This document shows, in pieces, positions 28,201-43,200 of a DNA stretch of 64,000 nucleotides (position 1 is its first letter; the number at the start of each line of letters is the position of its first letter). This DNA comes from Otis tarda. Lineage: Eukaryota; Chordata; Aves; Otidiformes; Otididae. The stretch is taken from positions 91,677,963-91,741,962 of the forward strand of contig CM048554.1 of the NCBI GenBank assembly GCA_026413225.1, in the 5' to 3' direction. The notes beneath the pieces are model-generated. The model was not told the DNA's origin. It worked only from the letters and a program-made list of their open reading frames with translations, and ran no database searches. The position numbers were made by a program, and so were the translations under genes.

Positions 28201-31200
28201 AACTAAACTGAATAGAACAATGTACATTTTTTCCATCCTCTCAGTGGTGAGACGACTGTTTCCAGACTTAAATGGGAAAATAAGCATGATACTTTTCTAC
28301 TTATGCTGTTGGGTATATACGTACGAAAACCTGTAATGACAATTTCACAAAAGAAACAGTTATTTTTCTCTGATTAGATTTCTGTAACTATAGGAACAGA
28401 AATCTCTTAAGGAACTCAAATCCACTGGCAACCAGTTTTCATTTCTAAAAAGTATGCATCTGAACAAGGAAAGGAATGTAAAATGTCACAGTCATCAAAA
28501 TCTTAATCTCCTTATACAGGTAAAGGGATTGTACCACCTAGAAGAGCAAAGCCCTGCTTTCAGGTCCTGTAACCTAAGCAAAGCAAAACCTCTCTGCCTC
28601 CAGTGAGCATTCTGCAAACAGAATAGCATCAGGCATTCTCTCATGCTTACTCTTGCTAGCCCTGTATTTCTTTTGGTATAGTGGCTTAGCTTCAACAGGT
28701 CAGCCTACACCTTTACCAAAAGTTGGAGAATGTGAGCTGGATCAATCAGCTATTGTATAAAAACCACGCGCTTACATCATCTGAAAAATAAAAAAGCAGT
28801 AAGATTGTACTACGTGGTATTATTTAGGTAGTCAGACGCAGAAATAGGATTGAGGCTGCAAATCCCAGTCTCACATAGCTGGCTAACTCAGAGCTGCAGG
28901 GACCTGTTTTTCTGGAAGTGAAGAGTTTCAGACACATGCACAACCATTTCCTTTTGGTTATTCTTAATTGGCACGCTGACTGTTGTGAAAAATAATTCTT
29001 CAGCAGCAGATTTCCCAATTCACTGCACACAGAATTTAGGTGTCTAACTGGGTTTTAGGTGTTCCTATTTTAGGAACTAGGCATCTACACAAATTGCTTA
29101 TACGGCTATGGATTCAGGCTTAAAGTAATTTCATTGCTCACAAAGCAAATGGCAACTGTGTTAGCACAAAGTACTCCTAAGTATCAAGCACAATAAAGCA
29201 GTTGGGTGTAAACCTAGCTCAGCACCACAGCCTCAGAGGGAAAAGCTGGGGAGAGAATGGCTGAGAGGCATGCTAAGGGAAGGATTTATTACCCAGACAA
29301 CTAAGGAAGCTTTTCCTTTTTTCACTTGAGAACACCTGTGTTCACCTGGGGTGTAATGCCTGCTCCCAGGATTATCTCCAGCTCCCTCGCATGCTTTCCA
29401 ATTACTTTTTTAATTTTAATACTCCTTACAGCTCGTACTTGTTACAGGAGGTGGATGAGGTTATTATGTGCTAGAAGCACACAATTTTGAGATTGTTGAA
29501 AGTATTCTTCCTCTGTTTGAATGCATAATATATCTATGAAGCTGAGTACAAGTATATATAACCACAAAATTTAGCTTAAAGAAAAGCCTATTCAAGGGGA
29601 AGAGGACTCTATGCTATGTTCAAAAAATAGTGTGCATATTAAGATACTAGAACTCTGGAGAAAACTGTGTTGAAATTAAACTTAAAATTAAGATACATGA
29701 AGACAATCCATTTATTTTCCAAGCAGATATTTATCAACATCACTACAAGCATATGGGAAAAAAAAACAAGCCAACCCACACAGTTTCTACTGAAACTAAG
29801 GCCTGTAAGGAGAACAGCACAGAAAGCAGAAGTAAGGATACCAAAAGCTGTCATATAAATGTAAATGCTCATATACAAAAGCTAAACAAACCAACTTGCC
29901 TTCATTCAGTACAAATACTAGTGAAAAAAAGTTATACTAAACTGACTATATGTTGTAACTAGCATGCATCTGAACAAACAGAAGACTAGTTTTGCCAAGC
30001 TGTTCTGAACCATACTCATCAGCCTGAGAAGGTGATCGTGTCTGGAAAAAAACACTACACCTGCCTCAGCCAGTGATGCCAGTTTTATTCTTTAGTGCAC
30101 TCAGCCATGATCCAAAACATGAAAACACAATTTAAAGTGAATAGTAGACTAAAATTGTTTTACTTACTGTCTCCTTTACACTCGTACCAGACATTATCTT
30201 TACTCATTTTCAGCTGATCTCTCAGACTACTACAGGTTGATGGTACTGTCTGTAGGAAAACTACTGGTAATTTTCGGACACTACACCATTCACATTTGGT
30301 AAGTTCTGAAGTTTTCAGGTTAACCTCTCGGATATCGCTTTCCGATTCTAGAAGAAAATAATGACATTGTATTATATGTAGGTTTCCTTTACAATTTCCC
30401 CCTTGATTTTAACAAGAAATCAGTATGTGCTCATTAACTTTTAAGAAAATTTTTAAAAACCTGAAATTAACACATATCCAGGAAGAGATGTCTGTTAATA
30501 TCCTAAAAGATGAACTGAACTCCACTGTCACCTGTCAGGAAAGTAATCAGAAACAAGCGGTTTCCCTCTCATCAACTTTAATCTAGTTTTTATTCCACAG
30601 AAAAAACAGCATTTCCAGTGACAATTTAATTTTGCACCTATTGCTATGACACATTTTACAATAGGTTTGTAAAACTTTCTTTGTAGATTGCTCTTTGACA
30701 AAGTTCCCTTATGAAAAATAACTTCACAACAAAGAGGAGAATAAACACATTCAGAGAAATAACCAGATTGCCTGAGGAAAATAAGCTCTGCTTATTTTAT
30801 TGCTCTCAATTCACTACCACAGAGAAGCGCTAGCAACATGGTAAATTTTTAACAGAACATCTGATGCTGCCAATGCCAATGTTGAGTATTTTGTGGGTTT
30901 TATTGAAATAGTAAAAGGGAAGGAAAAATGCGTGAAGCAAAGTTATTTGAATTTAGTGAACAGACCTAAAAGTTCAATGCCAGTAATTATTTCTAGATCA
31001 GAAAAATGGTTAATGGTAGTCACTTATATTTTTAGTTAGTGGCAGCTTCCACCATTCTACCACACGCTTGATGGCAGACTCCACCAGAAAAACTATATCC
31101 CCTTATATATGAGACAAAACATAGGATAGAAAGAAGGAGAGATGAAGTCAACATAAAGTCCTTCTAATAAATAAAAATCAATGCAACAAGTCCCTCTCCT

Positions 31201-34200
31201 CCTCCTTCCCCATAAAAGGGAGTAGACACTGAATAGAATTCCTGACTAGACTAAGACTTTTCTTAAGTTAAACTCTAGTAAGTATTTCATATTTCATTAG
31301 TATTATTTTCATTAGTAAAATGGTTACCACCTAAAAAGTTTAATTTGCATCACTGTGAACATCATAATATAAAAACATATTTAGTTTTAAAATAAAAGAC
31401 AAAGATGTACCATTACTTTCTACTTTACTATTATTAGCAGGTCTTATTATTAATTATCAGCGGAGGGGTGTTCAGTTTGTTTTTTTTTTTCCCTCCCATT
31501 CTTCGCTCGGTATTTAGCTGCCTATGTCCAGCAGCAGCCCTCTACATTCTCCCTTCTTCTTGGCAACTGAATTCACACCCCTGGTGCCTCCCAGAAATGG
31601 AGTCTGCAGCTCATAAGGGCAAACAGTTACCCAAAGCAAAGTATCCACTGGCTGCAGACTGGAAGTGGTGGCCACCACAGCTTCTGCTGAGCAAAGTAGC
31701 TCTCTTCTCCTTCTAAACCTCCAATACCTCTGTTCCACTAGCTGGGGAAGAAGCAGCCCAACTCTGCATCAGGCTACAGCAACAACATGCTACCATCAAG
31801 CTGACTGAGCGGCATTTACTACTCAGAACATTAGTTTGCCACCTCATCAGGAAAAAAGCAGCAGAAATATGCTACACAGATCTAACTAGTCCATCTCCTT
31901 GCACTGATTCTCCTTTATCTCCCTACGGACTTACATAGAAGAAAATTAAGCTAGTAACTAAATTAAGGTTTACAGATGACTCCTAGGGTCTTTTCCCCTT
32001 TGTGTTTAAAACAAAATAGCTTTCTGAGGCTAGGCTGTAATATCTCAGTCTCTATAGTAATACTTCAGTTTTCTCCTTCCTAAATGTACATATTTTCCTT
32101 ATTTCACCTAACTTCCCACTTTCAGAGGCAGATCACAGTAACGACAATTCCAACTTAAAACTGGATTCAACCCATTCAACCCATTTAACAGGCATACAGG
32201 TCCTTCTAACAGTGTCTAGATAAAAGGCCCTTGGCAAAACATGAGCTAGTTGGTCTTCGGAGAACACTCTGAACCCTTGTAACTGTGTTTGCACTGAAAT
32301 GAAGCACACTGAACTTCACGTGAGAGGAAGACTGTCTACTCTTCATATTTGTCCTTTTGCATTAAGATTTCACCATAAATGCGTTAACCTGTGAACAGTA
32401 TTTCCTGTAAGACTGACAAAAGGCAGACAATAGGACTTATCCATTAAAGGCAATGTGAATAGTTTCTTATGTGTTAGAAACAGAAAGCTGTTTCCTTGAA
32501 ACACCAGTTGGGAGTTGCAGAAAACTGAAAAGGGATGCAGACAGAATTTTGAGAACTTGACATATATTTATATGTGCAAAAACAAGCTCAAGGGAGGACA
32601 GTACTGTTGTTTCTACAGCTGTTCAAAGAATTTGCCTCTCTCTGAAAAAGCACGACTATCATCATCAAGCTAAAGTAAAAAAAAATTGGTGCAAGTTTTA
32701 TTTCAAGACCCTTATTTGTATTAAAACAAATCATGCTATGATTATGAAGTTAACAGAAATGGAGCTAGCTGGGAATACACCCATCTTCCTCTAGATGCAA
32801 AACTAAAAAAAATTAAATGCAAGAGTGGTAAATGTTCCAATAAACACAGCATTTAATAGGTCACCATTTTTAAGCTATTGCGTGATCAAGTCCCATGGAA
32901 ATAATGTCATTATGCAGCTGTTTTGACTAAACATTGATAGATGATGTCTACAAATTTTACTAAGCTTTTCAGAGTGTTTTTAAAAATGCATTTACTGTAT
33001 AAAACTGGTAGTTTCTATGCATCTATGTTTTAGATGGAACAGAAGCTTAAATGCTCAACTGAGTGAAGGCTATGCTTATTTTTACAGGTTGAGAGACATC
33101 TTTTTGCATAGAACAATGACAAAATGCAATAGTTCTCTTTTACAAATAACAAAAGGCAAAATTAGATAGGACTGCATCTTCATGGAAACTTAACACTAAC
33201 AAAGGGAGGCAAAGCTTCTTTTCAAGCCCAAAGCAAAACCCTAGAAAAGACAGCAAAGAAAACAAAGCAATAGTTCTAAGCTCACCATTTCCAAAACTAT
33301 GTCACTAAACTTCTTTCAGTAACACAAAATATACAACCTATGGGCTACAGAAGAAAAAATTCTGAAGGGACATGTAGACAGGAAAGGTCTAAGACAGCTT
33401 TGTGGTTTTTACTCTCTACTTATGCATCTGAAATAAAAGAACTAATAAAGTATTAAAAAGGTAACATGTTTTACAGGAAGTTACTCTTGCATATTCTTTT
33501 TGTTGACAATCATCACCAGAATATCTACAGCTCTTCAACTAGGATGAAGGGGAAGAACTGATGACCCAGTTGCACACACACTAGAAACTGCTAATCCCTG
33601 CTATCTGTGAATTTTCTTTCTGTGAGTAGAAGGCAGAGATAATGTAAAAATTTTTTTTTTATTCACTAGGCAATTCAGGTCAAATTTATACTCTCTTTTT
33701 TTTTTTTTTTTTTACTCTTACCTGACTACAGGCACCCAGTATGATTTCTTATATACATAACAAAACCAGAATCGATATTTCATTATGATTCACTTGTTAA
33801 TTCTTTTGACAAGATTACTTCATTCAAAATACATATATCGAGTATTAACATAAAATGAAAGATGTACTAACCTTCCTGACTCTCTAGGCGTATTTTGATA
33901 TAATCCAGGCAAAACTGTAGAAAACAACACAACAGTAAGATTTCAAATCTTCTCCAAACCAAAACTGACTTAATGCCTTTTAACTGTTAGTAAACATACT
34001 TCAATTGACTAAGTACTTCAGTAATGAAAATTTTAAAATAAAAAATGTAAAATGTAATTTTTTTTTCAAAAAAACAAAGTGTACATTTTAGCACAACTCA
34101 AGGAAGCAAGTATATTCTTTACTATTACGTGTCTCTTTCACTCATGTTAAATGCTGAAACTTAAGATCTCTCCTAAGTACTCTGTTTTCAAAAAGGTTTA

Positions 34201-37200
34201 AAATACTCTGAAAATTACCACGAATTATTGGGGGGAGAGAGGGGAATCTTCAAAAGAAGATGTCATGTACCAGTATTTAAGCAGATCAAACAATATGGTT
34301 TTCCAGATAGATGGAAAGAATAAGTAAAACGTCTCTGCTGTTTACGTGGTAACCCCAGCAAGATGTGTGCATTTTACCTGGCTTACTTCATATAACTAAC
34401 ATTCAATATCTCCTTGAAAGTCTTCATGTAACTTAGAAGGTTTACAAAAAAAAAATACTGTTCTACAGAAGTAAAATTATTCACCTGCAGGCACGTGTCT
34501 TCCTTCCACCTATCAATATCCATTTTTTGGTAGCTGTTGCCTTCAATTCTCTTAACAAATGCATGCTAATCCATAAGCCCACCGCCAACAAAAATAAACA
34601 GGGTGTTCAAGGGTTTTGCAGGCATGATGTTTCTATTAAACACCACAACTAGATTGTATGCATTAGTACATAATAATATTTTTTCGGATCCTTTCGGAAT
34701 CACAGCCTTTGAAATTAGAGACAAACGTATGGTATCGCAGACAAAGAGAAAGGCAAAATATTATGTTGTTCAAGTATGAAAATAACAATGTCCATAAGAA
34801 ACTGAAAGGAGATTGGCCAAATAGCAAGTTTACTTACAATCACAGGTTCCACTACCATTCTTCGTAGCGTTCCTATTCGTATACTTCGACAGTTCAGAAT
34901 GACACTTTCACAGGAATTTTGGTAATTTAGAGGTACAGTCTCAGTTACAATCTCTTGAGAAATAACTTTACGACGTTTTATTGGAGTGTTAGATACAATG
35001 TTCCCAAACTGAAAAGTAATTTTCAAGGTTTCAGAATATCTCACTAAGATATATTGCTAAAATAAGCTTGTTAAAAACTAGTGACTAGATTTTCGACAAC
35101 TTTTCTCTTGGTCAGCAGGATTATCCACTAAACCATGTACCTCAACCATACAGAGAAGGCAGAAATTTTCTAAAGGACTTTTTGGAACACCTGAAGATGT
35201 TAATATTGCTAGATTCAAGAAAAAAAAAAAAAAAAAAAGCTGGCGCTTGCAGACATTTTGTTAACATTTACAAATCACAAATAATGCTTCTAAAATTGCC
35301 AAAACCAATTTAGTTTTCATCATTTTGAAACACTATGCAGCTTGTCAAAATAAGGTTATTTTAAATATATTTTATTTATTTATATAATACCACTAATGCT
35401 GTAAAAGCACCACAATATTAGTGGGTGGGGTTTTTTTTTAGACCAAGCTTCTGGCGACTGAAAACACTGCGTTATTACTGAAGTACAGTGCATACCCCAT
35501 TAGCAGAAGTAGAATCTTCAATAAATATAAATAGCCAAATCAAAATTCCCTAAAGCAACTCTACAGAACTAGTAAGATATTTTTAGGTCAGAAGACTAAA
35601 CACTGAAAGAAGGCCATCTGGAGTTTGGCCCCAGTTCAAGAAAGTCTCAAGATGCTGACTAAAGCTGTAATATCAATGAAGTCTTCTGTTTACCAACAGA
35701 ACAATCTTACAAAAACCTATTTAAATGGAAGAAAGCTGGTTGATAGCTGTCAGATTGTTCATAGTATTGCTTATATTGCTCTACTTTGCTGAGGGACTTT
35801 CTGTACACTAGTCTTTTCTTTGGTACTTATATTGTTTCATAAAGCTGTCCATTAATAAATATTATTTTTTGTTACAAAATACAATTAAAATCCCACAGAA
35901 AAACATTTAAAGACAGTCAGTATTTCTATTAAGACTAAACCTTGAGAATTATTTCAAAGACCCTAATCACTAGCTTATCTTGGCCATAATTAAAAATATA
36001 TCTTTAGATGCTTCACTTAAATACAGTGGAGAAGGCAGAGATTCTACATTCCTGTAATTAAAATATTTTCCTAGGATTCTTGTTGAAGACAGCTTTTCAT
36101 TTTTGTCTGCTGGATCATCTACATATTATTAACAGCTCAAAACTCAAATAACAGCCCCGTAAATATTAAAGCAGTGCTATGTTCAAGTAGCCTCTTCAGT
36201 AAAGAATTAATGAGTATTTTGAGAGACAAACTAATGAACAAAGCTTCTTAAGGCTTCTCCTAAAACATCTGATAAAAACCACTGTCATACCTGCAATTCT
36301 TAGTAGTTCCGTTGAATCAATGCAAAGTTTGGTTTAAATTTCACAAAAAAAAAAAAATTCTGTTTCCTTTGTTTTCAAAAGCAAGCTCTTTTCTGCTTTT
36401 GTCTAAAATATGCAGTTCATCTCCAATGTTATTTCTGGTTCTTAAATACTAGTGAATAGGAACATATGGATATACAAAGGAAAACATTTGGAAGAGTTTC
36501 AGAAGCCTTAGACATCAGTGCCTTCACAATGCAATGCTTTCAATTAATCCAGCCCGTAATGCCAGAATAACTGAAATTCAAAGATATTTATCATTCAAGC
36601 TTTTAATCCACAGGTCTACTGTAAGCTAGAGGTTCACAGCTTTATATTTAGTCGTGAATAATTATAAACATCCATAATTTCATCAATTACAGCACTACAA
36701 TGTTGACTTCTGAATCTCAACATAGCATGAAGGTTTTGGCATCATTACTTCAGCGTTCTAACTCAGAAAACATAAAGGATTTCAGACTGCAGATGGGAAT
36801 CTAATCAGATGCTCTTGTGAACACAACTCACAATAGTGAAACTGGACAAGTGACCCAAAACAAGTTTTAATCAGCACTATTAATTCAACACCAGTTGCCA
36901 CAGGGAACTTATTCTTCTTAATGGTTCACTGTTGAGGTGAAAGCTGTCCCCTCTGACAGCACTTAAGGAGTCTGCTCATGGTGAATTTTTTGTCTTTGTT
37001 TATCTGATTGTTGCAGTGGTACTCAACTAAAAAACAAAAGCTCCACCATGAAATCCTTAAAATAAGTGCTATTAATTGGGACAGTTGTCAAAGTATTTTA
37101 ATTTTTAAAGGGCTTCTATTGTTCCCAGTATCTCTTTTCACATTTAACTTTGTATGTCCAAAGTTTTACCAGGCAACAGCTGGTACTGGCATTCTTTGGT

Positions 37201-40200
37201 AAACAAAGTAGGCCCTTGAGTTTCACAGTGATATTCTGCCCAGTCTCAAAGCGTATACATTCAACACAGAAGCATCTATGTTAAAAGCATAATTCAAATC
37301 ATTATGAATGCTTGTAAACATATACTGCACACATCTTCTTATGTTTCCAGTATTATGTAGAGCAGCGATATAACTCAGTGAGCTGCTGAGTAAGAAAAGC
37401 AATCAAATATAGTCAACTTCTGACAATGAAAGACAAGCCTTTACATTTTCCATTTATTATTTGATTTTTGTTTTTTTTAAACAAAGTATTAAATAGTACC
37501 TGATCTTTCATTCTTGCTTTTCTTGGTAGTGTGACTGCAATTTCTGTATCTGTTGTTATACTACCTATTCTCTGTTCTATTCCACAACTGTTTTCCTTTA
37601 ATGCTGCTTCCACCTTTCCTGTAGAAGGAGCTGGGGAGGAGCGGGCTGAATCTGCAGGACGAGGTGAAATGCTTTCCATTCTCCTAGTGCTGCCACTATC
37701 CTCCTCCTCATCATCATCACTAGACAAAACAACTAAACAGAAAATATTAAATTCTCAACCACTACATTTTTCTGTAACAAAAATTTCTTTTCAAGCAACA
37801 GCTTAAAAGTAATTTACGTATTTGTCCTGCAGTGCCAAAAAAAGTCCACATTTATCATTACATTATGCTTTTATTAATGTTTATTTGGAATCTGCTCGCA
37901 GGGGCTCTCTCCCTCATTTTTTATTTCTCATAACTAATTATACAAGAAACAGGAATAATTAATCTGTCTCTAGACACAGAAGTGAAGCCATACATTTCTT
38001 GGTTCAATCAAGAACTGAGAGCAAATAATACAATTTAAGAGAAACTGACAAGAGAAATATAACTTAAATTGTTCAAATCAGTAAAGCAACATGGTCTAGT
38101 AAACTAAGGATGGAACTAGAAACATAATTTCCCAAATTCCAGTTCCTTCCTGCTTATTAATTAATTTGAGTTTATGCAGAGAAAGCACAAAAATTAACAT
38201 TTTACAAATTATGAAATTTAAATAAATAGGAAAACCTGGATAGTGTTCAGATGTGTAGCTCAAAAGAAAGAGAGAAAAACATAATATAAAAAAATCAAAG
38301 ACTGTCTTTCCCTTTGGGAGAATGAATGATGGAATTCTGCTAAGAATGCTTTTTTAAAAATTATTAAGTGTAAGTCTTAAAACAAACAATTCATTAAATA
38401 ATTTTTCCCCAATATTCATCTTTCTCAGAGAGTATGTCAGTATGTGAAAAAGATATTACAAAAAGGTCTGTCTCTCTTCCCCAAGAACACACTCACAAAG
38501 AAATTCCATGCAAAATCAGTAATGCAAGCCTACAAGGACAGTTCCTTCATTATATAATATTTTGGGTTTCCACTTCATGGCTATATTCATAAAAAGGTAC
38601 TTACTTGGATCATTTAGTTCAGATGGTCTTGTACTCCTCTGTCTTAAGCTTCCTGTAATTTTAGGATTTTTTGTCCCAGTTATAAGACCAACTTTTCCAT
38701 TTTGTCGTAACATAGAATGTCCTACAACTTCATTACTCAGTAGAATATCAGTTGGACCTTTTCCAACAGCAGAACTATAAAACTTCTTTGTGTTGAACCC
38801 TGTACCTGAAGATTTTTGCCCTGTTGAATTCTGATGTATTGAAGAACGTGATAAAGGTCCCACAGATTCATTTAATGTCACAGTTTGTCTGGAGACTCTT
38901 TGCAAATCCTTTAGAGAAGCACTTTCACAATGTCGGCATTTGGTCTGATTTTCATTTGCACGCCCACAACTTGGGCAATTAGTAGAATAATCAATTTGTT
39001 CCAACAGCTAGAGGAGACACACATACACAAAATCAGTAACTGTGTAAGTACAAAGATACCATTTCCAAATCTTACATTTAATTTCTGTTTAGAATGAAGA
39101 CTGACAACACTATATTAGCAATTACAGTAACCAGAGAAAGCAAACAATAAAATACAGTTTTTTTCATTTAAGAAAATGAAAAATGATCAAAGAGTAATAA
39201 ATGTAATTTGTCGTAGTTTTTAAAAAAGTGATTAATGTTGGACAATTCAGATTTTCTTTCTTCCCTTTTTTCTTTCAATACGTAAAAGGTTGTACATCAT
39301 TCAGATATATATATATATCCATCAGTAAGAAAGTTCGGTTACATAATTTCTGTAAAAACAATTTCATTGGATGAAAATAAAGTAACCTAAGGATGCCCAG
39401 AGCAATGCTAAAGAGGACTAGAAGCAACCTCCTAGGTCATGAAGTTCATTTGTCCTCCCAAGAGATCATCTAAGAGTTTGGCAAAAAAATCACTCCAAAA
39501 AAAAAGAGAGAGAGAATAAAAAAGAAAATTAAATACACTTTGCCTAACCAGCAGCTGGTTACGTCTGTAATTCCTTCGGCACAAAACCACAACCACCACT
39601 TTTGAATTGTTCAGAGGTTCCATAAATCTCTGATCGATCATCTGCATGCTTTTGCAACTCATGACTCGTGAAAACACATATGGTTCATGACAAATATAAA
39701 CCATTTTGTTAAATCTCTTTACTGTAATAAAACGCTTAACCCGTTTAAAAAAGAAAATAAAACCAAGAGTTGTGCTAGTGAATTCAGCTGGAGCAAGATC
39801 TGTTCCATATCCAGAAAGGGTATCCATAAACTATAAAATCTTACAGGATCATAACTATCCTATGGGATTGGAGTGAAGGTTCATCCAGCCCTGTGCTGAA
39901 CTTCCAGCGACAGACGGTTGGGAGCACAGGGAACAGGGTAAGGACCTAGTAACTACCTCCTTACTTGATGTAATAATTACCAATTTAGACATCTCCTGAA
40001 TCAGTGGTTGAATATAAATCAACTGGTTTAATGATGTAGTAGCATGACGAATTTCATCAATCCTTTTTTGAGATCTCATAATACATCATATGAAACAAAT
40101 GAGGGTTTCACCTTTTTTAGGCTTACTGCTTGACAGTTTTACCACAGGCATTCAGCTCCTGTGTTTGAGAAAAAGTAACCAGACTCCATTCATGGCTGTT

Positions 40201-43200
40201 GGTGTTCTCAAATTTACAGATTTCTAAGATATGCATGTGAAAAGTACCAGATGTAATTATCAAATACTGTTTACAAGTGCAGTCTTACCTGACAGGACAT
40301 AAGTAGTAAATATTTTACTTCTTTAAACAAACATAAACAAAGTTATCAATGTAATGATTAAAACAAAATCCACAGAACTGTAATGTCTTTTAACTGCTTT
40401 GTTACTTCATTACTTAGCTCTTATAGATCATATCTCTATAGATATAATATGTAGATCAAAAATGCAGCTATTAAAATTTAAAAGTAACACCATATTAATT
40501 AACAAATATATAATGGAAATGCTTAAGAGTAGTACCAAGTGTTTCATCCTAACAAAGAAATACAGGCTGACTTACTTTCTAATACACAAGAGCAAACACA
40601 AGCTGACTATATATAACAATCACAGATCTATTTTTTTTTTTTTTTAAACCAAAATCTCCTTACAGGAAGTTCTGCTTTGATAGTCATATAGTGTGGCCTC
40701 TATGTGGGCATTACGAATCTTCCATAATAACCTGGGAAGATGATAAGAAATACAGAGAGCCTTAAAAGAATTTCCAAAATATCTTAAATCTGATACTCAG
40801 AAAAGATCCAGACAAAATATCCTGGTTGGCTGCATCTAGACCAGAGAATGCTGTTTCGATACCTGTGCTAGTTTCACTGAAAAAGAGAGCAACTTAGTAA
40901 GAAGTACTTGCATCTTTGTGGTATCTCTGTCTTTACTGCTGTAATGAGTACGGAAAATCATGACATCTTAAAAAATAAAAAAATAGCCAAAGAGTAAAAC
41001 ATTGTTCCTCTATTTCATAGACAGTAAACCAAATTTATTAGTTCCTGTTTTATCAATTATCCATTCAATTTAAACACAGGTTGTTTTGCTTTCCAGCGCA
41101 GCAGCTGTTTATTCAAATCAGAAAATAAACATTTCATAGCTAGTATTAATACTTACATATCTCTATCATAATAATATTTTTTAAATTTATGTAAATCTTT
41201 CTCCCAATTCTAGGATTTTTACAATATCAATTTTTTTTACAACTGAATGCCTGCTTCTAAAATACACATCAAAGAAATTTAAATGTTTTTAAAATCTAAC
41301 CCACCTTGAACTGGGTCAAGCATTTTTTTGTAGAAGATAGAGTCTCATCAGATTGATATGAATTGCAGTGACGTTTCTGTTGCACCTTTCTCTTAATTTC
41401 TGATTCTGACTCTGATTCTGACTCTTCTGTGTTTTCCATTATACTGTCTAGGAGGGAAAAAAATATGCAAAAACGTTAACAAGAAATGTCTACTTATGCT
41501 GTTAAAATTATGATCAACTTACTTTTTCACATATACTAACTTGAACTAAACATGAACACCTTTTTAAACATCCAACAAACTACACTGCTTCAACTGCTCG
41601 TGATTTGTTGTATGAATAAGAAAAAATTGCCCAAAGTAACTTTGAAAATGTTGGTTTTTTTAATACTATTTCATTGTCTCTCAGTGACAATTTGTAGCTT
41701 AGCATCTTTGGAGGAGGCACTGGACCTGAAAATCTATACTACCTTCACCACAATTAGAATGGAGCGTCTGCTACCGAAAGTAGAAGGGGATCTGCTAAAT
41801 TATGCTGATGGTAGTTTTCACTAAAGGGCTGCTGGTAAATGCACTTAGAATAACTGGAAATGTTCTGTGTAATTAGGATTTATTGCCTCAACACAAATCT
41901 CAGCAGTAGAGTGAACTATACTGCCACATGCTGTTTTATATTGGGGCATTTATTTAAATACTGGAAGAGTAGAGGAACAGACACATCCATAATCTACTGA
42001 AATTAACAATGTACAGAGTGAGATTTTGTTTTATGAAGTGCAGTATGTTATACAAGAGTGCCTTAATTCAGTTTAAACTTCTGTTTACACTCCCTAGTTT
42101 AACTGCAGTCTCTATATTTGAACTTATTTAAGCCTGTATTTTTTTAAACAGATATGAACACTTTTTCAACATACATACTTATAGTTTCATAAACATCCTA
42201 CCATTAGAAGACATCTCAAAAACTACAGAACGATTTGTTTTCAAAAAAGAAACAATAAGAAGTGAGGTTTTTTCCTATGTTAGCTTACTTTTTCTGAATT
42301 GATGAAGTTCTGCTTAACATTAATCTAAAAAGGCACAGCAGAAGAGCTGGCCAGCGTAGATGGCTAAGCAGCGGAACAGCAGGTTTTGCGACTGTATCTG
42401 TACCCATACTGACAAAGCTTAACCAAACACAGTGATTTTTCTTTTCCAATTTCACACTTTCCACACCTCAAAGCAAAAATTTATTTTCTCTCTTGCATCT
42501 CCATCAATGGCCCCTAACCAATAATACAAGAACACATTTCAGTTGAGCTACAGTGCTGCTGCTGGCTCTTCTACTCACTACCTCAGTGTCTGAATATACT
42601 TCATATCAAGTATTATTTACCATGTTACATTTTGCACATACTAACAGTGTTACACAAGTTCCTTGTCAATAATTCAAGAACAAGCTGAGAGTTTAGGCTT
42701 GGACTAGATGATTTCCAGATCTGTTCCAACTTCAGCAGTTCTCTGGTCCTAAATTTCCCCCAATTTCAGATGTTTTTAAAATAACTAAAGCCAAATTTAA
42801 AATTAATTATAACATGACTGAACAGGTTACAGAAATCTGTCAGAAAAGGGCAAAATCCTCCCTTCATGGACAAACTTGTATATATCTAGAATAACATGAT
42901 ACAAAGACATAAACAGACACACTAAAAGTTACACAAAGTTTAGCAACACATCCACCAAAGCAAATATTCAAAAAAATATTCTGCTTAAAAGAAATGAGAA
43001 CTCTAAACATAACTTACCCAGTCCTTGAGACCGTGGTAATCTAATGTGGTCTGCTTCTACTTTCTGAAGCTGAGGTGGGTATTCTTTTCTGGAAAATAAA
43101 TTAGATAGATGGTTGCTCTTTTGACAGACACCATTATAACTTAGCCACAATTATACTTAAAATAAACCCGAAATGTATCTGAAAGCTACAAATAAGTAAT

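Larger units (their letters stand above)
27150..37499. other. SENP6 introns l/k, k/j, j/i and i/h
   Basis: Apart from exons k, j and i these introns (3.0, 3.5, 0.9 and 2.5 kb) are AT-rich with several A/T runs (33651-33660, 33697-33713, 35220-35238). Text near 29037-29090 (aggtgtctaactgggtttt, taggaactaggcatctac) looks like a decayed repeat of the same old type as 19550-19970. No other gene was seen. Confidence 0.6.

Noticed and set aside
37531-37806. Plus-strand frame of 91 codons
   Set aside because: Antisense to exon h; the Ser-rich run is the complement of the acidic Asp/Glu stretch.
39432-40079. Minus-strand frames of 131 and 74 codons as a possible processed pseudogene
   Set aside because: I compared the translations with families I know and found no match; there is no poly-A tail or target duplication, and parts look like decayed CR1.
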